A program made the position numbers and the translations under genes. 32,223 nt of DNA from Terriglobia bacterium (GTDB lineage: Bacteria; Acidobacteriota; Terriglobia; UBA7540). Location of the stretch: positions 1 through 32,223 of the forward strand of contig JASHQD010000244.1 in NCBI GenBank assembly GCA_030037755.1. Direction: 5' to 3'. Below the pieces are notes generated by a model. The model was not told where the DNA came from. It did no database searches and saw only the letters and a list, made by a program, of their open reading frames with translations. Positions 24,324 through 32,148 of this stretch are shown here, piece after piece (the stretch's first letter is position 1; each line of letters opens with the position of its first letter).

Positions 24324-24719
24324 ATGGCGACCGATCAACTGGTGGAAGCGGCCCTGGCAGCGCGGCTGAATGCCGTTGCGCCTTACTCGGATTTCAAAGT
24401 GGGCGCCGCGCTTCTTACGGAAGGCGGCAAGATCTACACGGGCTGCAACATCGAAAACGCGACCTATGGGCTAACCGTGTGCGCCGAGCGGGTGGCGTTG
24501 TGGAAGGCGCTCTCGGAGGGCGAGCGCAAGTTCCGGCGCATCGCGGTCTCGAGCCAGAGCTCCCGTCCGGCAACTCCGTGCGGAGCGTGCCGTCAATTGT
24601 TGTGGGAATTCGCAGGCGATATTGAAATTATCCTCGTGAATCCCGAGGGCCGGCGCGAGACGCACCAGCTCAAGGCGCTGTTTCCTGAAGCCTTCGACGC
24701 GGGTTTCCTCGGCAAGTAG
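24324..24719 (+). CDS. cdd: cytidine deaminase
   Basis: 131 residues, the small tetrameric type. Zinc site: CAE in TVCAERVAL (catalytic Glu next to Cys) and PCGACRQ. The substrate loop YSDFKVGAAL and GCNIENATYGL are also typical. It deaminates cytidine and deoxycytidine in pyrimidine salvage. GAGGAG lies nine bases before the ATG. A weak promoter candidate, GTGACA at 24270 and TAAGAT at 24291 with a 15-bp spacer, lies upstream. It stands alone and points toward the F420 operon. Confidence 0.95.
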   Translation: MATDQLVEAALAARLNAVAPYSDFKVGAALLTEGGKIYTGCNIENATYGLTVCAERVALWKALSEGERKFRRIAVSSQSSRPATPCGACRQLLWEFAGDIEIILVNPEGRRETHQLKALFPEAFDAGFLGK

Positions 24720-24740
24720 GGGCGAGCGCTATCCCGTCAT

Positions 24741-24763
24741 GCCGACCTGAAGGCCGCCTCTAC
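24741..24763 (-). repeat. REP-like hairpin between convergent genes
   Basis: On the minus strand it reads GTAGAGGCGGCCTTCAGGTCGG then C: GTAG, then a GGCC/GGTC-type stem. It includes the npdG stop (24760-24762) and lies between the ends of cdd and npdG, where it could help end both transcripts. Near-identical to 27910-27932. Confidence 0.65.
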
Positions 24764-25434
24764 TTCGGAAGCCCCGTGATCCGCAAGCCGGCGCTGTGCA
24801 CCTTGTGCTTGATATTCAGTGTGATCAGCAGCGCAGTGATCTGCTCGACGATGCGGGCGTTTTCGAGAGCACCTGCGTTCACGGCGCGCACTCCCGGGAT
24901 CTTCTCCGCCAGTTCCGATGCGGTCTCGCGAGCTTGCTGATCATCGCTGCAGACCAGCACGTCGCAGTCGACCGGTCCCTCGCCTTTCAGCAGCTCCGCA
25001 GAGACGCTGTGAAACGCGGCTGCCACTTTGACGTGGTCGGGGAGCAACTCTGCCGCCTGTTGAGCCGCCGATCCCTGCCATACGCCAAGAGTACGCGTTG
25101 CGCGTCCGCCGATGCTCGCGGCGAGCGGCACGGTGGCGTCGATCACCACAGCGCCGGGCCGGAACGACGACTTCAGATCCTTGAGTAAGGCCGCTTGTCC
25201 CTCAAAGGGCACGGTGAGCACGACAACGTCGGCGACGGCAACCGCCTCCGCGTTCGTGGCTGCGGTGACGTTGACGCCGGGACCGCATTGCGACCGGATT
25301 TCCTCCGCGGCTCGTTGGGCGCGAGCGGCGTCACGCGAGCCGATCACGATCGTCTCGCCGGCGCGGGCCCAGCGTGAAGCAAGCCCGAGCCCGAGAGGTC
25401 CGGTCCCGCCGACAATGGCAATGGTGACACTCAT
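24760..25434 (-). CDS. npdG: F420-dependent NADP oxidoreductase (NPDG type)
   Basis: 224 residues from the ATG at 25434, which overlaps the cofE stop by 4 bp (ATGA). The N-terminal Rossmann motif IAIVGGTGPLGLGLASRW is that of F420H2:NADP+ oxidoreductase (Fno, NpdG). VVVLTVPFEGQAALL and DATVPL also match the family. It moves hydride between F420H2 and NADPH in the cytoplasm and so supplies reduced F420. A longer upstream frame exists, but it is only the shadow of cofE. Last gene of the operon. Confidence 0.9.
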   Translation of the reverse strand: MSVTIAIVGGTGPLGLGLASRWARAGETIVIGSRDAARAQRAAEEIRSQCGPGVNVTAATNAEAVAVADVVVLTVPFEGQAALLKDLKSSFRPGAVVIDATVPLAASIGGRATRTLGVWQGSAAQQAAELLPDHVKVAAAFHSVSAELLKGEGPVDCDVLVCSDDQQARETASELAEKIPGVRAVNAGALENARIVEQITALLITLNIKHKVHSAGLRITGLPK

Positions 25435-26192
25435 CGAAATAGATCGTGCTCCGGATCGCGAATAAGATCGACGCCGCGGCCGCGGGCGCGCTTGTAATCG
25501 AATCCGCGGATGACGCACGCCGGAATGCGCGAGAGCTTCCCGCAAGCGAGTCCGGCCATCGCGGCCAGTTCGTCGGCCACTGCCTCGCGAGTGACCTGAA
25601 GCTTGTAGCCGTAAGGATCGCGGTGACCGCGCGCGTCGCGAAAGACGGACATTCCCGCGCAGCCGATCGCTACTTCCGTCAGACCTTCGCGCCACGGGCG
25701 ACCGAAGCTGTCCGTGATGATGACCGGCAAATAGATTCCCGCCTCTTTCAGAATGTCGCGATGCAGCCGCGCGGCCGACGCGTCAGGCGCCAGCGGGAGC
25801 AGTGCGGCGCTGCTGCCGCCGTCCACGTTGGAAACGTCAACTCCGCTCTGCGCGCAGATTAGCCCCTTGCGGCCGTGGCGCGTTTCGGTGATCAGCACGC
25901 CATGCCTTTTGCGCACGATGCGGCGGCTCTCCGCAAGCGCGAGTGCGATCACCCTTGGATCGCGCCTGTACTTCCGTCCCCAGCGCCTCATCGCGGCGGT
26001 CGGTTTGATGCTGTCGAGCGCCACGAGACGTCCCTCAGCCTTGGAAACGATCTTGTGGGTGACCACCAGAATGTCGCCCTCGATCAGTTGCAGGCCTTGC
26101 CGCTCGATGGCCGCGAGAAGCACCTGGGCCAGAGCGTCGCCGGGTTTCACTTCGCCGATGCCCAGCACGGGAATAGCGCGAAGTTCGCTCAT
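25431..26192 (-). CDS. cofE: coenzyme F420-0:L-glutamate ligase
   Basis: 253 residues from the ATG at 26192 (ATGA overlap with cofC). VVTHKIVSKAEGR, then ETRHGRKGLICAQSGVDVSNV and TDSFGRPWREGLTEVAIG are the family motifs for GTP, metal and F420 binding. It adds gamma-linked glutamates to F420-0. This is the single-domain form: the nitroreductase domain found in mycobacterial FbiB is absent. If the upstream steps use phosphoenolpyruvate, a separate dehydro-F420 reductase must exist elsewhere. Longer N-terminal frames overlap cofC out of frame. Confidence 0.93.
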   Translation of the reverse strand: MSELRAIPVLGIGEVKPGDALAQVLLAAIERQGLQLIEGDILVVTHKIVSKAEGRLVALDSIKPTAAMRRWGRKYRRDPRVIALALAESRRIVRKRHGVLITETRHGRKGLICAQSGVDVSNVDGGSSAALLPLAPDASAARLHRDILKEAGIYLPVIITDSFGRPWREGLTEVAIGCAGMSVFRDARGHRDPYGYKLQVTREAVADELAAMAGLACGKLSRIPACVIRGFDYKRARGRGVDLIRDPEHDLFR

Positions 26193-26890
26193 GAAGTTGC
26201 GGGCGCGCCAAGGGCGGTGGCTGCGCCGCCCGTTGCCAGCCGCTCGGGCAGGTTCCATGAAAGCAGCAGCCGCTGGCTTCTGGTTCGCACTGGCTCGCGA
26301 AGCAACGCGGCGAGATCGGCAGGATTGTCCACGTCCAGACCGATTCCGGGCAGCTGCAACACCGACGACGGGCACCCGGACACCTGCGCCGCACGTTGGT
26401 GTGGCTTGAAGCTGTCGTTGCCGAAGCGCAACGGGAAGAGATCGGCCGGGCGCCGGAGCACGGCGTTTGTTCCGCGTCCGTCGCCGGCGGGTACGAGCAC
26501 CGACCCGCGCTTATGGCTCGGAGGCAGTGCGGCCAGCACGGCCTGGAGTTCGGTCGATGTGACCAGAGGAACGTCGGCGGGGATCACCATGGTGCTGGCG
26601 GCGCCGAGCCCGACGGCTATCGACGTGGCTTCGGCAATCGCCGCCGTCTCGCCGGCGCATTCTCGATCCTCGATGATGTCGAATCCGTGGCTCTGTGCCG
26701 CGCTCCTCACGGCGCTGTCTCCGGTCACCACGGCGACAGCCGGACGATCGCGCCAGCCGGCGAATACTGCCAGCACATCATCGAGCATCGCAGCTGCCAG
26801 GGCCGACCGCTCTTCGGGATCGAGCGCGGGCGAGAGGCGTTGCTTGGCGCCGACGAATCCCTTCATCGGAATGAGAATGATGCAATCCAT
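26189..26890 (-). CDS. cofC: 2-phospholactate (or phosphoenolpyruvate) guanylyltransferase
   Basis: 233 residues. It contains IPMKGFVGAKQRLSPAL (nucleotide-binding loop), IPADVPLVTS and DGRGTNAVL followed by FGNDSFKPH, all typical of CofC/FbiD. It activates the phosphorylated three-carbon acid with GTP to form the unstable donor used by CofD. Which acid is used cannot be read from sequence by eye. The ATG is 34 bp after the cofD stop and the stop overlaps cofE by 4 bp. Confidence 0.9.
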   Translation of the reverse strand: MDCIILIPMKGFVGAKQRLSPALDPEERSALAAAMLDDVLAVFAGWRDRPAVAVVTGDSAVRSAAQSHGFDIIEDRECAGETAAIAEATSIAVGLGAASTMVIPADVPLVTSTELQAVLAALPPSHKRGSVLVPAGDGRGTNAVLRRPADLFPLRFGNDSFKPHQRAAQVSGCPSSVLQLPGIGLDVDNPADLAALLREPVRTRSQRLLLSWNLPERLATGGAATALGAPATS

Positions 26891-26924
26891 CTCAGTCGTT
26901 GAGCGCGTGCAGGAAAATGCGATG

Positions 26925-27881
26925 TCACACGGTTGCGGAGCGCGCTCTTCGTTTGATCGATCGTGCTGCGGCCAACGCTTCGCGCGCCAGCGATGACTTC
27001 TCGTGATCGGTTCGCATCAGGATGTTGGCTGCGCGAAACTGAACGCCCCAAGCGTTCGATGGCGCCGCGCTCGCGGTGTCCTTCGGCGCTACCAGCAGAA
27101 CATCCAGGAACTCACGATAGGCCTGGGCAACTCCGGAGGTTGACACGGACAGGCCTTGTGCCTGCATCAGGTCGCCCGCCGGACCGGAGACGGCCGCGCT
27201 TCCCACGATAGGGCTCACCGCCACGACAGGTGCGTTCGTGGACGCCAGCGCATCCGCGATCCCGGAGATCGCCAGAATCGGCCCGATGCTTGTGATCGGG
27301 TTACTGGGCGCAACCAGCACCGCCTCGGCTGACCGAATCGCCTCTGTGACCCCTGGCGCGGGTCGCGCGCTCTCCGCGCCCACGAATCGTACGCGCTCGA
27401 CGGCGGGCCGGAAGCGCTCGCGGACGAAGTATTCCTGGAAGCTGAGCTCGCCTCGATCCGTGAGCACACGCGTTTCGACCGGCGAATCACTCATGGGCAG
27501 CACCGCGGAGCGAATGGACAAGCCGCGCGCGATCTCCCCTGTTGCCTCGCTGAGCGAGTGGCCGTGGCTGAGAAGACGCGTGCGCGTCAGGTGCGTAGCG
27601 AGATCCCGGTCGCCGAGTTGGAACCAGACGGACTCACCCAGGCGCGCCATGGCATCGCGGCAGTGAAAGGTGTCGCCGTCCACGCCCCAGCCGCGCTCGC
27701 GGCTCAGGATGCCGGCAAGAGCGTAGGTGATTGAATCAAGGTCGGGTGAAACACGCAGACCCCACCACACGAGGTCATCGCCCGTGTTCACAATGACGAC
27801 GAGTTCTTCGGCCGGCAGAACGTGGCTGAGTCCGAGAACGAACTTCGCGCCGCCGGTGCCGCCTGTGAGAACCGCAATCAT
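26925..27881 (-). CDS. cofD: 2-phospholactate transferase
   Basis: 318 residues. TGGTGGAKFVLGL at the N-terminus, then VNTGDDL and LGDRDLATHL, LSIRSAVLPMSD and APSNPITSIGPIL are the FO- and phosphate-binding motifs of CofD/FbiA. It joins the activated three-carbon unit to FO, giving F420-0 or dehydro-F420-0. The ring-forming FO synthase genes (cofG/cofH or fbiC) are not in the window. No Shine-Dalgarno is obvious. It is preceded by 55 bp that hold a REP-like hairpin after the M24 gene. Confidence 0.94.
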   Translation of the reverse strand: MIAVLTGGTGGAKFVLGLSHVLPAEELVVIVNTGDDLVWWGLRVSPDLDSITYALAGILSRERGWGVDGDTFHCRDAMARLGESVWFQLGDRDLATHLTRTRLLSHGHSLSEATGEIARGLSIRSAVLPMSDSPVETRVLTDRGELSFQEYFVRERFRPAVERVRFVGAESARPAPGVTEAIRSAEAVLVAPSNPITSIGPILAISGIADALASTNAPVVAVSPIVGSAAVSGPAGDLMQAQGLSVSTSGVAQAYREFLDVLLVAPKDTASAAPSNAWGVQFRAANILMRTDHEKSSLAREALAAARSIKRRARSATV

Positions 27882-27909
27882 AAGGGATCAATACCCTCGA
27901 AGCGCCCTC

Positions 27910-27932
27910 GTAGAGCCGGCCTTCAGGCCGGC
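27910..27932 (+). repeat. REP-like hairpin, GTAGAGCCGGCC type
   Basis: GTAGAGCCGGCCTTCAGGCC then GGC: GTAG followed by a GCCGGCC/GGCCGGC stem with a TTCA loop, four bases from the stop of the M24 gene. It lies within the operon between M24 and cofD. Confidence 0.65.
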
Positions 27933-27936
27933 AGCC

Positions 27937-29052
27937 TCAGCGCCCGTAAATTCCCCACGGAACTTCGGCCAGGCACTCGCCCTCGTTTTTCCCCACCCGA
28001 TACGTGTCCTGGGTGTAAAGACACACCTGGCCCTGAGGATCGATGACCTGCGGATGAAAGGAGAGGATCATGTTCTCGCGCAGTTCGATATCGCTCCCGG
28101 CTCCGACGGACGGACGCTCGATCATCGTCATGCCGATGGAGTGGCCTGACAGGTGCCCAAGGCTGAATCCCTGACGCTCGAAAACCTCAGCCGAGGCGCG
28201 ATGTACCGCGCTGGCGCGTTCGCCGTCCCGCATCAGCCGGCGGGCGGCTTCGAGAGCTTCCGGATAGAACTTGCTCATCGCCGTGGCTTGCCGGCCCATG
28301 CGGCCCTGAATCAGCGGGCGGGAGAACTCCACCCAGTATCCGTCCTCGCCGGTGATTTCGAGCGAATAGAGCAGCAGATCGTCGGGATGGACCGCCCGGC
28401 CGCCCGGCACCTTGAAATGGGCCTCGGCCTCGCCGTGCGTGCCTGAGAGCACGATGTTCATCATGCGCGGGCCGGCGCCGTGAGCAAAGAAGCACTCTAC
28501 GGCGGGAGCCATGATCTCGGCTTCGGTCCGGCCGGGCTGGTAGGCCTCCACAAGTTTCCGGAATCCCTCGACGATGACCGACATGCTGTCATACACAGAA
28601 TCCAGTTCTTCGTCGCTTTTTACGGCGCGCGCCATGTCGAATTGAAAATCGAAAGGCACCGCCTCGACGCTGCCTGTGGCAAGCTCGCGATAATCGCGCA
28701 CCGGCATGATGTAATCGAGCCCGTATACACCGAGGCGCTTCCAGCCGCGCGACTGTGCCGCATCGCGGAGCCATTTCCCGGGCACATCGGCCCAGACCTG
28801 GTTCTTGACCCACGGCTTGCTCTTGTCGCCGATCCAGCGGGCTTCGCTGGGGAAGAGCAGCGTGGGATCGCCTTCGAGCGGCAGCAGCGTGTATGCATAC
28901 CGATGAACGATCTCGAATCCGGAGACGTAGCGCACGGCGCCTTCGAAGCCGGCGTACTGATTTCCGCAAACCAGCAGGCAGTCGATGCCTTCGGACGCCA
29001 TGGCGTTCCGGAGGTTCCGGTAGCGGCGATCGATCTCGGTTTGGCTTGGCAT
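27937..29052 (-). CDS. M24 (pita-bread) family protein with altered metal site
   Basis: 371 residues with an N-terminal creatinase-like domain and a C-terminal M24 fold. In ordinary M24 peptidases five residues (D, D, H, E, E) bind two metals. Here the aligned positions appear to be S230 (LLLYSLEITGEDG), E242 (GYWVEFSRP), H304 (SGHSIGM), H333 (ILSFHPQ) and Q348 (YTQDTYRVG). Three of the five are changed non-conservatively. Creatinase, a metal-free amidinohydrolase, is a known example of this fold with altered ligands, so this is likely not a peptidase. The alignment is by eye. It lies 31 bp after the M20 gene and 55 bp before cofD. Confidence 0.8.
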   Translation of the reverse strand: MPSQTEIDRRYRNLRNAMASEGIDCLLVCGNQYAGFEGAVRYVSGFEIVHRYAYTLLPLEGDPTLLFPSEARWIGDKSKPWVKNQVWADVPGKWLRDAAQSRGWKRLGVYGLDYIMPVRDYRELATGSVEAVPFDFQFDMARAVKSDEELDSVYDSMSVIVEGFRKLVEAYQPGRTEAEIMAPAVECFFAHGAGPRMMNIVLSGTHGEAEAHFKVPGGRAVHPDDLLLYSLEITGEDGYWVEFSRPLIQGRMGRQATAMSKFYPEALEAARRLMRDGERASAVHRASAEVFERQGFSLGHLSGHSIGMTMIERPSVGAGSDIELRENMILSFHPQVIDPQGQVCLYTQDTYRVGKNEGECLAEVPWGIYGR

Positions 29053-29082
29053 GAGAATATCGTCCGCCGCTTTCGCCGGCGT

Positions 29083-30324
29083 CTAGGCTACCTCGCACAA
29101 TTCCGCAGCCGTGAGGGCATAGATCCTGGTGATGTCAACCAGGGTCCCGATACTTACCTTTTCGCCCTCGGCGTCCCGCGGGCCGCTGGACGGGCCGTAG
29201 TTGACCGTCTCGATCCCGAAGCGCGTCAGCACGGAGGCGTCGGACGACCACAGCACAGTATCCCGCTTCACAGCTTCGCCAGTCACGCGCCGGTGATTCG
29301 ATTCGATCGCTTTCACCATGGGATGGCTGCCGCTGATTTCGGCGCCGGGAACCGAGACGTAGGTCTCTGATTCGATTCCGTAAGCAGGAAACCGGCTGCG
29401 GAGAGTCGCGACAAGACTGTCGATCTCGCGGCGCGCGTCGTTCATGGGGATTGTTGGCGGCACACGCACGTCCAAAAACAGATGGGTGCGCTCCGGGGTC
29501 CGGCTGGCGCGCCAGGCATGGCCGCCGCGGATGCCGCCCAGGTTAACGATCCCACGCTTGTTGCCGTAAGCGGCGCGCTCGCTCCAACCCGGCAACCATT
29601 CGAGCACGGCCGCGACCACGTCATGCATGCGCCGGATCGAATTCTCCTGCTGGCGCCCGCTGCTGAAGCCTGTGTGCATGAACGGGCCGTGGGTGGAGAT
29701 GCGGACCCATAACGACCCGTAGTGCCCGAGGACCAATTGCATGTCCGTGGGCTCGCCGAGAATGCACATGTCGGGAACCACGCCATGGGTCACAAGGTAG
29801 TGGCTGCCGACGCCGTACCCGCGGAACTCGCGGCCCACAAACTCCTCGCCCCACTGGGTCTTTTCAATCTCGCCGACGACCGCCGCCAGGATGATGTCGC
29901 CGCGCAGCCGGACTCCCGCAGCCTGGAGCGCCTTGACAGCTTGAATGTAGCAGACCAGGGCGCCTTTCATGTTGTAAATTCCGAGGCCGTACACGATTCC
30001 GCCTTCGACCACCGCCCTGGGCTTATACCCGCGCCCGGTCAGATGCGGCTCCTCGCCGGAATACGACGTGTCCATGTGCCCGTTGAACATCAGGCTGCGC
30101 CCGCCGCCCGTGCCCTTCCAGCGGCCGATCACGTTGGCGCGTCCCTCCTCGACTTCCTGCCAGCTCACGGCCAGTCCCATACCCTCGAACGTCCGGCGCA
30201 TGTAGCCGCTCATGCCGCTCTCGAAGCCCGTTGGGCTCGGGATGTTGATCACGTCGCGCGACATGGCGACGATATCGTCTTCATTGACCTGGTCCAGGAT
30301 GGCTTGTTCGATGGCAGACTTCAT
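29083..30324 (-). CDS. M20 family amidohydrolase with altered metal ligands
   Basis: 413 residues, ArgE/DapE/carboxypeptidase-G2 type. NGHMDTS gives H83 and D85, and GEPTDMQLVLGHYG gives E191. The bridging Asp position in YGLGIYNMKGAL is Asn118. The usual terminal His before the E-x-V region is replaced by Glu386 (DAEGEKVS). The central pair is written GEIEKT rather than DEE. The typical dimerisation domain lies between. GGGAGGG before ATG 30324 is a good ribosome site. The substrate is unknown; M20 members cleave N-acyl or glutamyl amides. Confidence 0.82.
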   Translation of the reverse strand: MKSAIEQAILDQVNEDDIVAMSRDVINIPSPTGFESGMSGYMRRTFEGMGLAVSWQEVEEGRANVIGRWKGTGGGRSLMFNGHMDTSYSGEEPHLTGRGYKPRAVVEGGIVYGLGIYNMKGALVCYIQAVKALQAAGVRLRGDIILAAVVGEIEKTQWGEEFVGREFRGYGVGSHYLVTHGVVPDMCILGEPTDMQLVLGHYGSLWVRISTHGPFMHTGFSSGRQQENSIRRMHDVVAAVLEWLPGWSERAAYGNKRGIVNLGGIRGGHAWRASRTPERTHLFLDVRVPPTIPMNDARREIDSLVATLRSRFPAYGIESETYVSVPGAEISGSHPMVKAIESNHRRVTGEAVKRDTVLWSSDASVLTRFGIETVNYGPSSGPRDAEGEKVSIGTLVDITRIYALTAAELCEVA

Positions 30325-30375
30325 CGACCCTCCCCGGCGCGCGATGAGGACGGGATGAGCGAGCGGAAGCGCCGT

Positions 30376-30948
30376 TTAGAAGCCGGTACGAAAGTCGAAG
30401 AGCTCATGGAGCGTAAGCTGCCAGCCTGGAAACAGAGGTGAGGTCAGGGTCTGATTCCCCGAGAGAATCGAGTGAAAGTAGTACTTACCGTTTTCGAGCT
30501 TTAAGGTCTCGACCGTTTTGGCATCAGGATCCAGGAACCAAACCCAGGGTACGCCGGCCTCGGCGTACAAGGCCAGCTTCGTGGCTCGATCGTGAGCCGC
30601 GGTGGACGGCGAGAGAATTTCAACAACGAGATCCGGCGGACCAGCGATGTTATTAGCTTCAATAATCGCGGCTCGTTCCTTCCTGATGAACATCAGGTCC
30701 GGTTGTAGCGCAGTGTCGGCCGCCAGAACGACGTCCAAAGGGGCGAAATAGAACTGCCCGACATCATGGGTTTTGGAATATAAGCTGAGGCTGGAAGATA
30801 AATTCCACAGTGTCCGTTGATGCTTGACGTTTGGAGATGGTGACACGTGAACCTCCCCATGAACCAGTTCGTAGCGCCTTCCGTCATCGGGGAGCCGGCG
30901 GAACTCGTCGTAGGTCAGCCGGATGATGACTTCGGTTCCCATGGCCAT
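30376..30948 (-). CDS. Uma2 family (DUF820) endonuclease-fold protein
   Basis: 190 residues from the ATG at 30948, two bases after the M24 stop; a second in-frame ATG lies at 30942. LTYDEFRRLPDDGRRYELVHGE at the N-terminus, QPDLMFIRKER and DLVVEILSPST are the family core, with the D and E..K residues of a restriction-endonuclease-like fold. Uma2 genes are very numerous in Cyanobacteria and soil bacteria, and their role is unknown. It is placed inside the operon between the M24 and M20 genes, with which it has no obvious functional link. Confidence 0.88.
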   Translation of the reverse strand: MAMGTEVIIRLTYDEFRRLPDDGRRYELVHGEVHVSPSPNVKHQRTLWNLSSSLSLYSKTHDVGQFYFAPLDVVLAADTALQPDLMFIRKERAAIIEANNIAGPPDLVVEILSPSTAAHDRATKLALYAEAGVPWVWFLDPDAKTVETLKLENGKYYFHSILSGNQTLTSPLFPGWQLTLHELFDFRTGF

Positions 30949-30950
30949 GA

Positions 30951-32129
30951 TTATACACGCCGGAAATCGTCGGGATAAGAGCACAGCTTCTCGCTCGGGC
31001 CACCGCCGATGAGGAAGTTGTCCTCGACGCGCAATCCTCCGCCGCCCTCCCAGTACGCCGCGGGCTCGATCGCAAGCACCATGCCCGACCGCATCACTCC
31101 GCCGCCGGCTTGATGCGCGTAGGGCGGCTCATGGCCGCGCGCGCCGACGCCATGCGCGATCGGATGCGACGGCTGGCCTGGGTACCCTCCGGCCTCGATT
31201 CGTGCGCGGACGAGCCGGTCGAGTTCCGCAAAGCTTGCACCGTCGCGCGCGAAATCTGCGGCCTCGCGCATCGTCGCCAGCAAAAGATCGAGCAGCTCGG
31301 AATAGCGCGGCGTCAGAGTGCCGGGGCACAAGTTCTTCGTCAGATCGGTCCAATAGCCGTCCGCGCAGACCCATAGCTCGACGAGGGTCGGCTCATGCTC
31401 CTGCACCGGACGCGATCCGGTAGCCGTAAACGTGGCGATCCCCGGTCCTGACCACACCAGGGTGAACGCTCGGGCCATTTCCACCACGCCCCTGTAGCCT
31501 ACGCCGACGGCATGAATGTGTCCCTCGATCATGGCGCCGACCTCGCTCTCCTTCATGCCCGGCTGTATGCGGTCACGGGCGTATTCCATGCCCAGCGTAG
31601 CGAGTTCGTTCGCCATCCGCATGCGCTCGACTTCCTGTTCCGTCTTAATGGCGCGTGCCTCCGAAAGTAGCGGTGTGGCATCGATGACTTCTCGGGCGAC
31701 GATGCGGAAGGCGTCGAAATAGCCCTGCGTGTAGACGGTTGGCTCGCCCACCATGCGATCGCAGCCTTGCGAGAAATTCGAAAGCTCGATTCCCACGCGT
31801 CTCATGAGCCGCCGCTCGCGCAGAACGTCCAGGCACAGGTCGAGCGAGCGCGCGACCGGCGGCCGCGGGTCGGACGGATGATAGCCGGCGAAGGTTCGGA
31901 TGTCGCCTGTCCACGCGTTGCGTTGCGCGTCTTTCAATTGCGGATCGAGGGCGATCAGGGTGGGCTCACCATCCGCCGGGAAGACGGCCGCGGCGTAGCC
32001 TTTCATCGGCCAGTAGTTCGTGAGGTAAAGGACGTTGTCCGGCGCGCGCGCCACGATGGCATCGAGGTGCTGCTCCCGCAGCATCCGGCGGACGCGCTCG
32101 AGTTTTGGACGATCGACAGGGTAGGGCAT
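30951..32129 (-). CDS. M24 family Xaa-Pro peptidase-like protein
   Basis: 392 residues with the creatinase N-terminal domain followed by the catalytic pita-bread domain. Metal ligands are E251 (VELWVCADGYW, a conservative D-to-E change), D262 (WTDLTK), H326 (AHGVGARGHEPP), E355 (AIEPAAY) and E369 (RVEDN). This copy is therefore likely a metallohydrolase, unlike its relative at 27937. It could be an aminopeptidase P or a small-amide hydrolase. It is near the 5' end of the visible operon, 19 bp after a gene that enters the window from the right. Confidence 0.87.
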   Translation of the reverse strand: MPYPVDRPKLERVRRMLREQHLDAIVARAPDNVLYLTNYWPMKGYAAAVFPADGEPTLIALDPQLKDAQRNAWTGDIRTFAGYHPSDPRPPVARSLDLCLDVLRERRLMRRVGIELSNFSQGCDRMVGEPTVYTQGYFDAFRIVAREVIDATPLLSEARAIKTEQEVERMRMANELATLGMEYARDRIQPGMKESEVGAMIEGHIHAVGVGYRGVVEMARAFTLVWSGPGIATFTATGSRPVQEHEPTLVELWVCADGYWTDLTKNLCPGTLTPRYSELLDLLLATMREAADFARDGASFAELDRLVRARIEAGGYPGQPSHPIAHGVGARGHEPPYAHQAGGGVMRSGMVLAIEPAAYWEGGGGLRVEDNFLIGGGPSEKLCSYPDDFRRV

Positions 32130-32148
32130 CAGGCTCTCAATTCCGCCC

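Noticed and set aside
24741-24763. classical Rho-independent terminator
   Set aside because: The hairpin has no T-run on either side and matches the GTAG repeat family instead.
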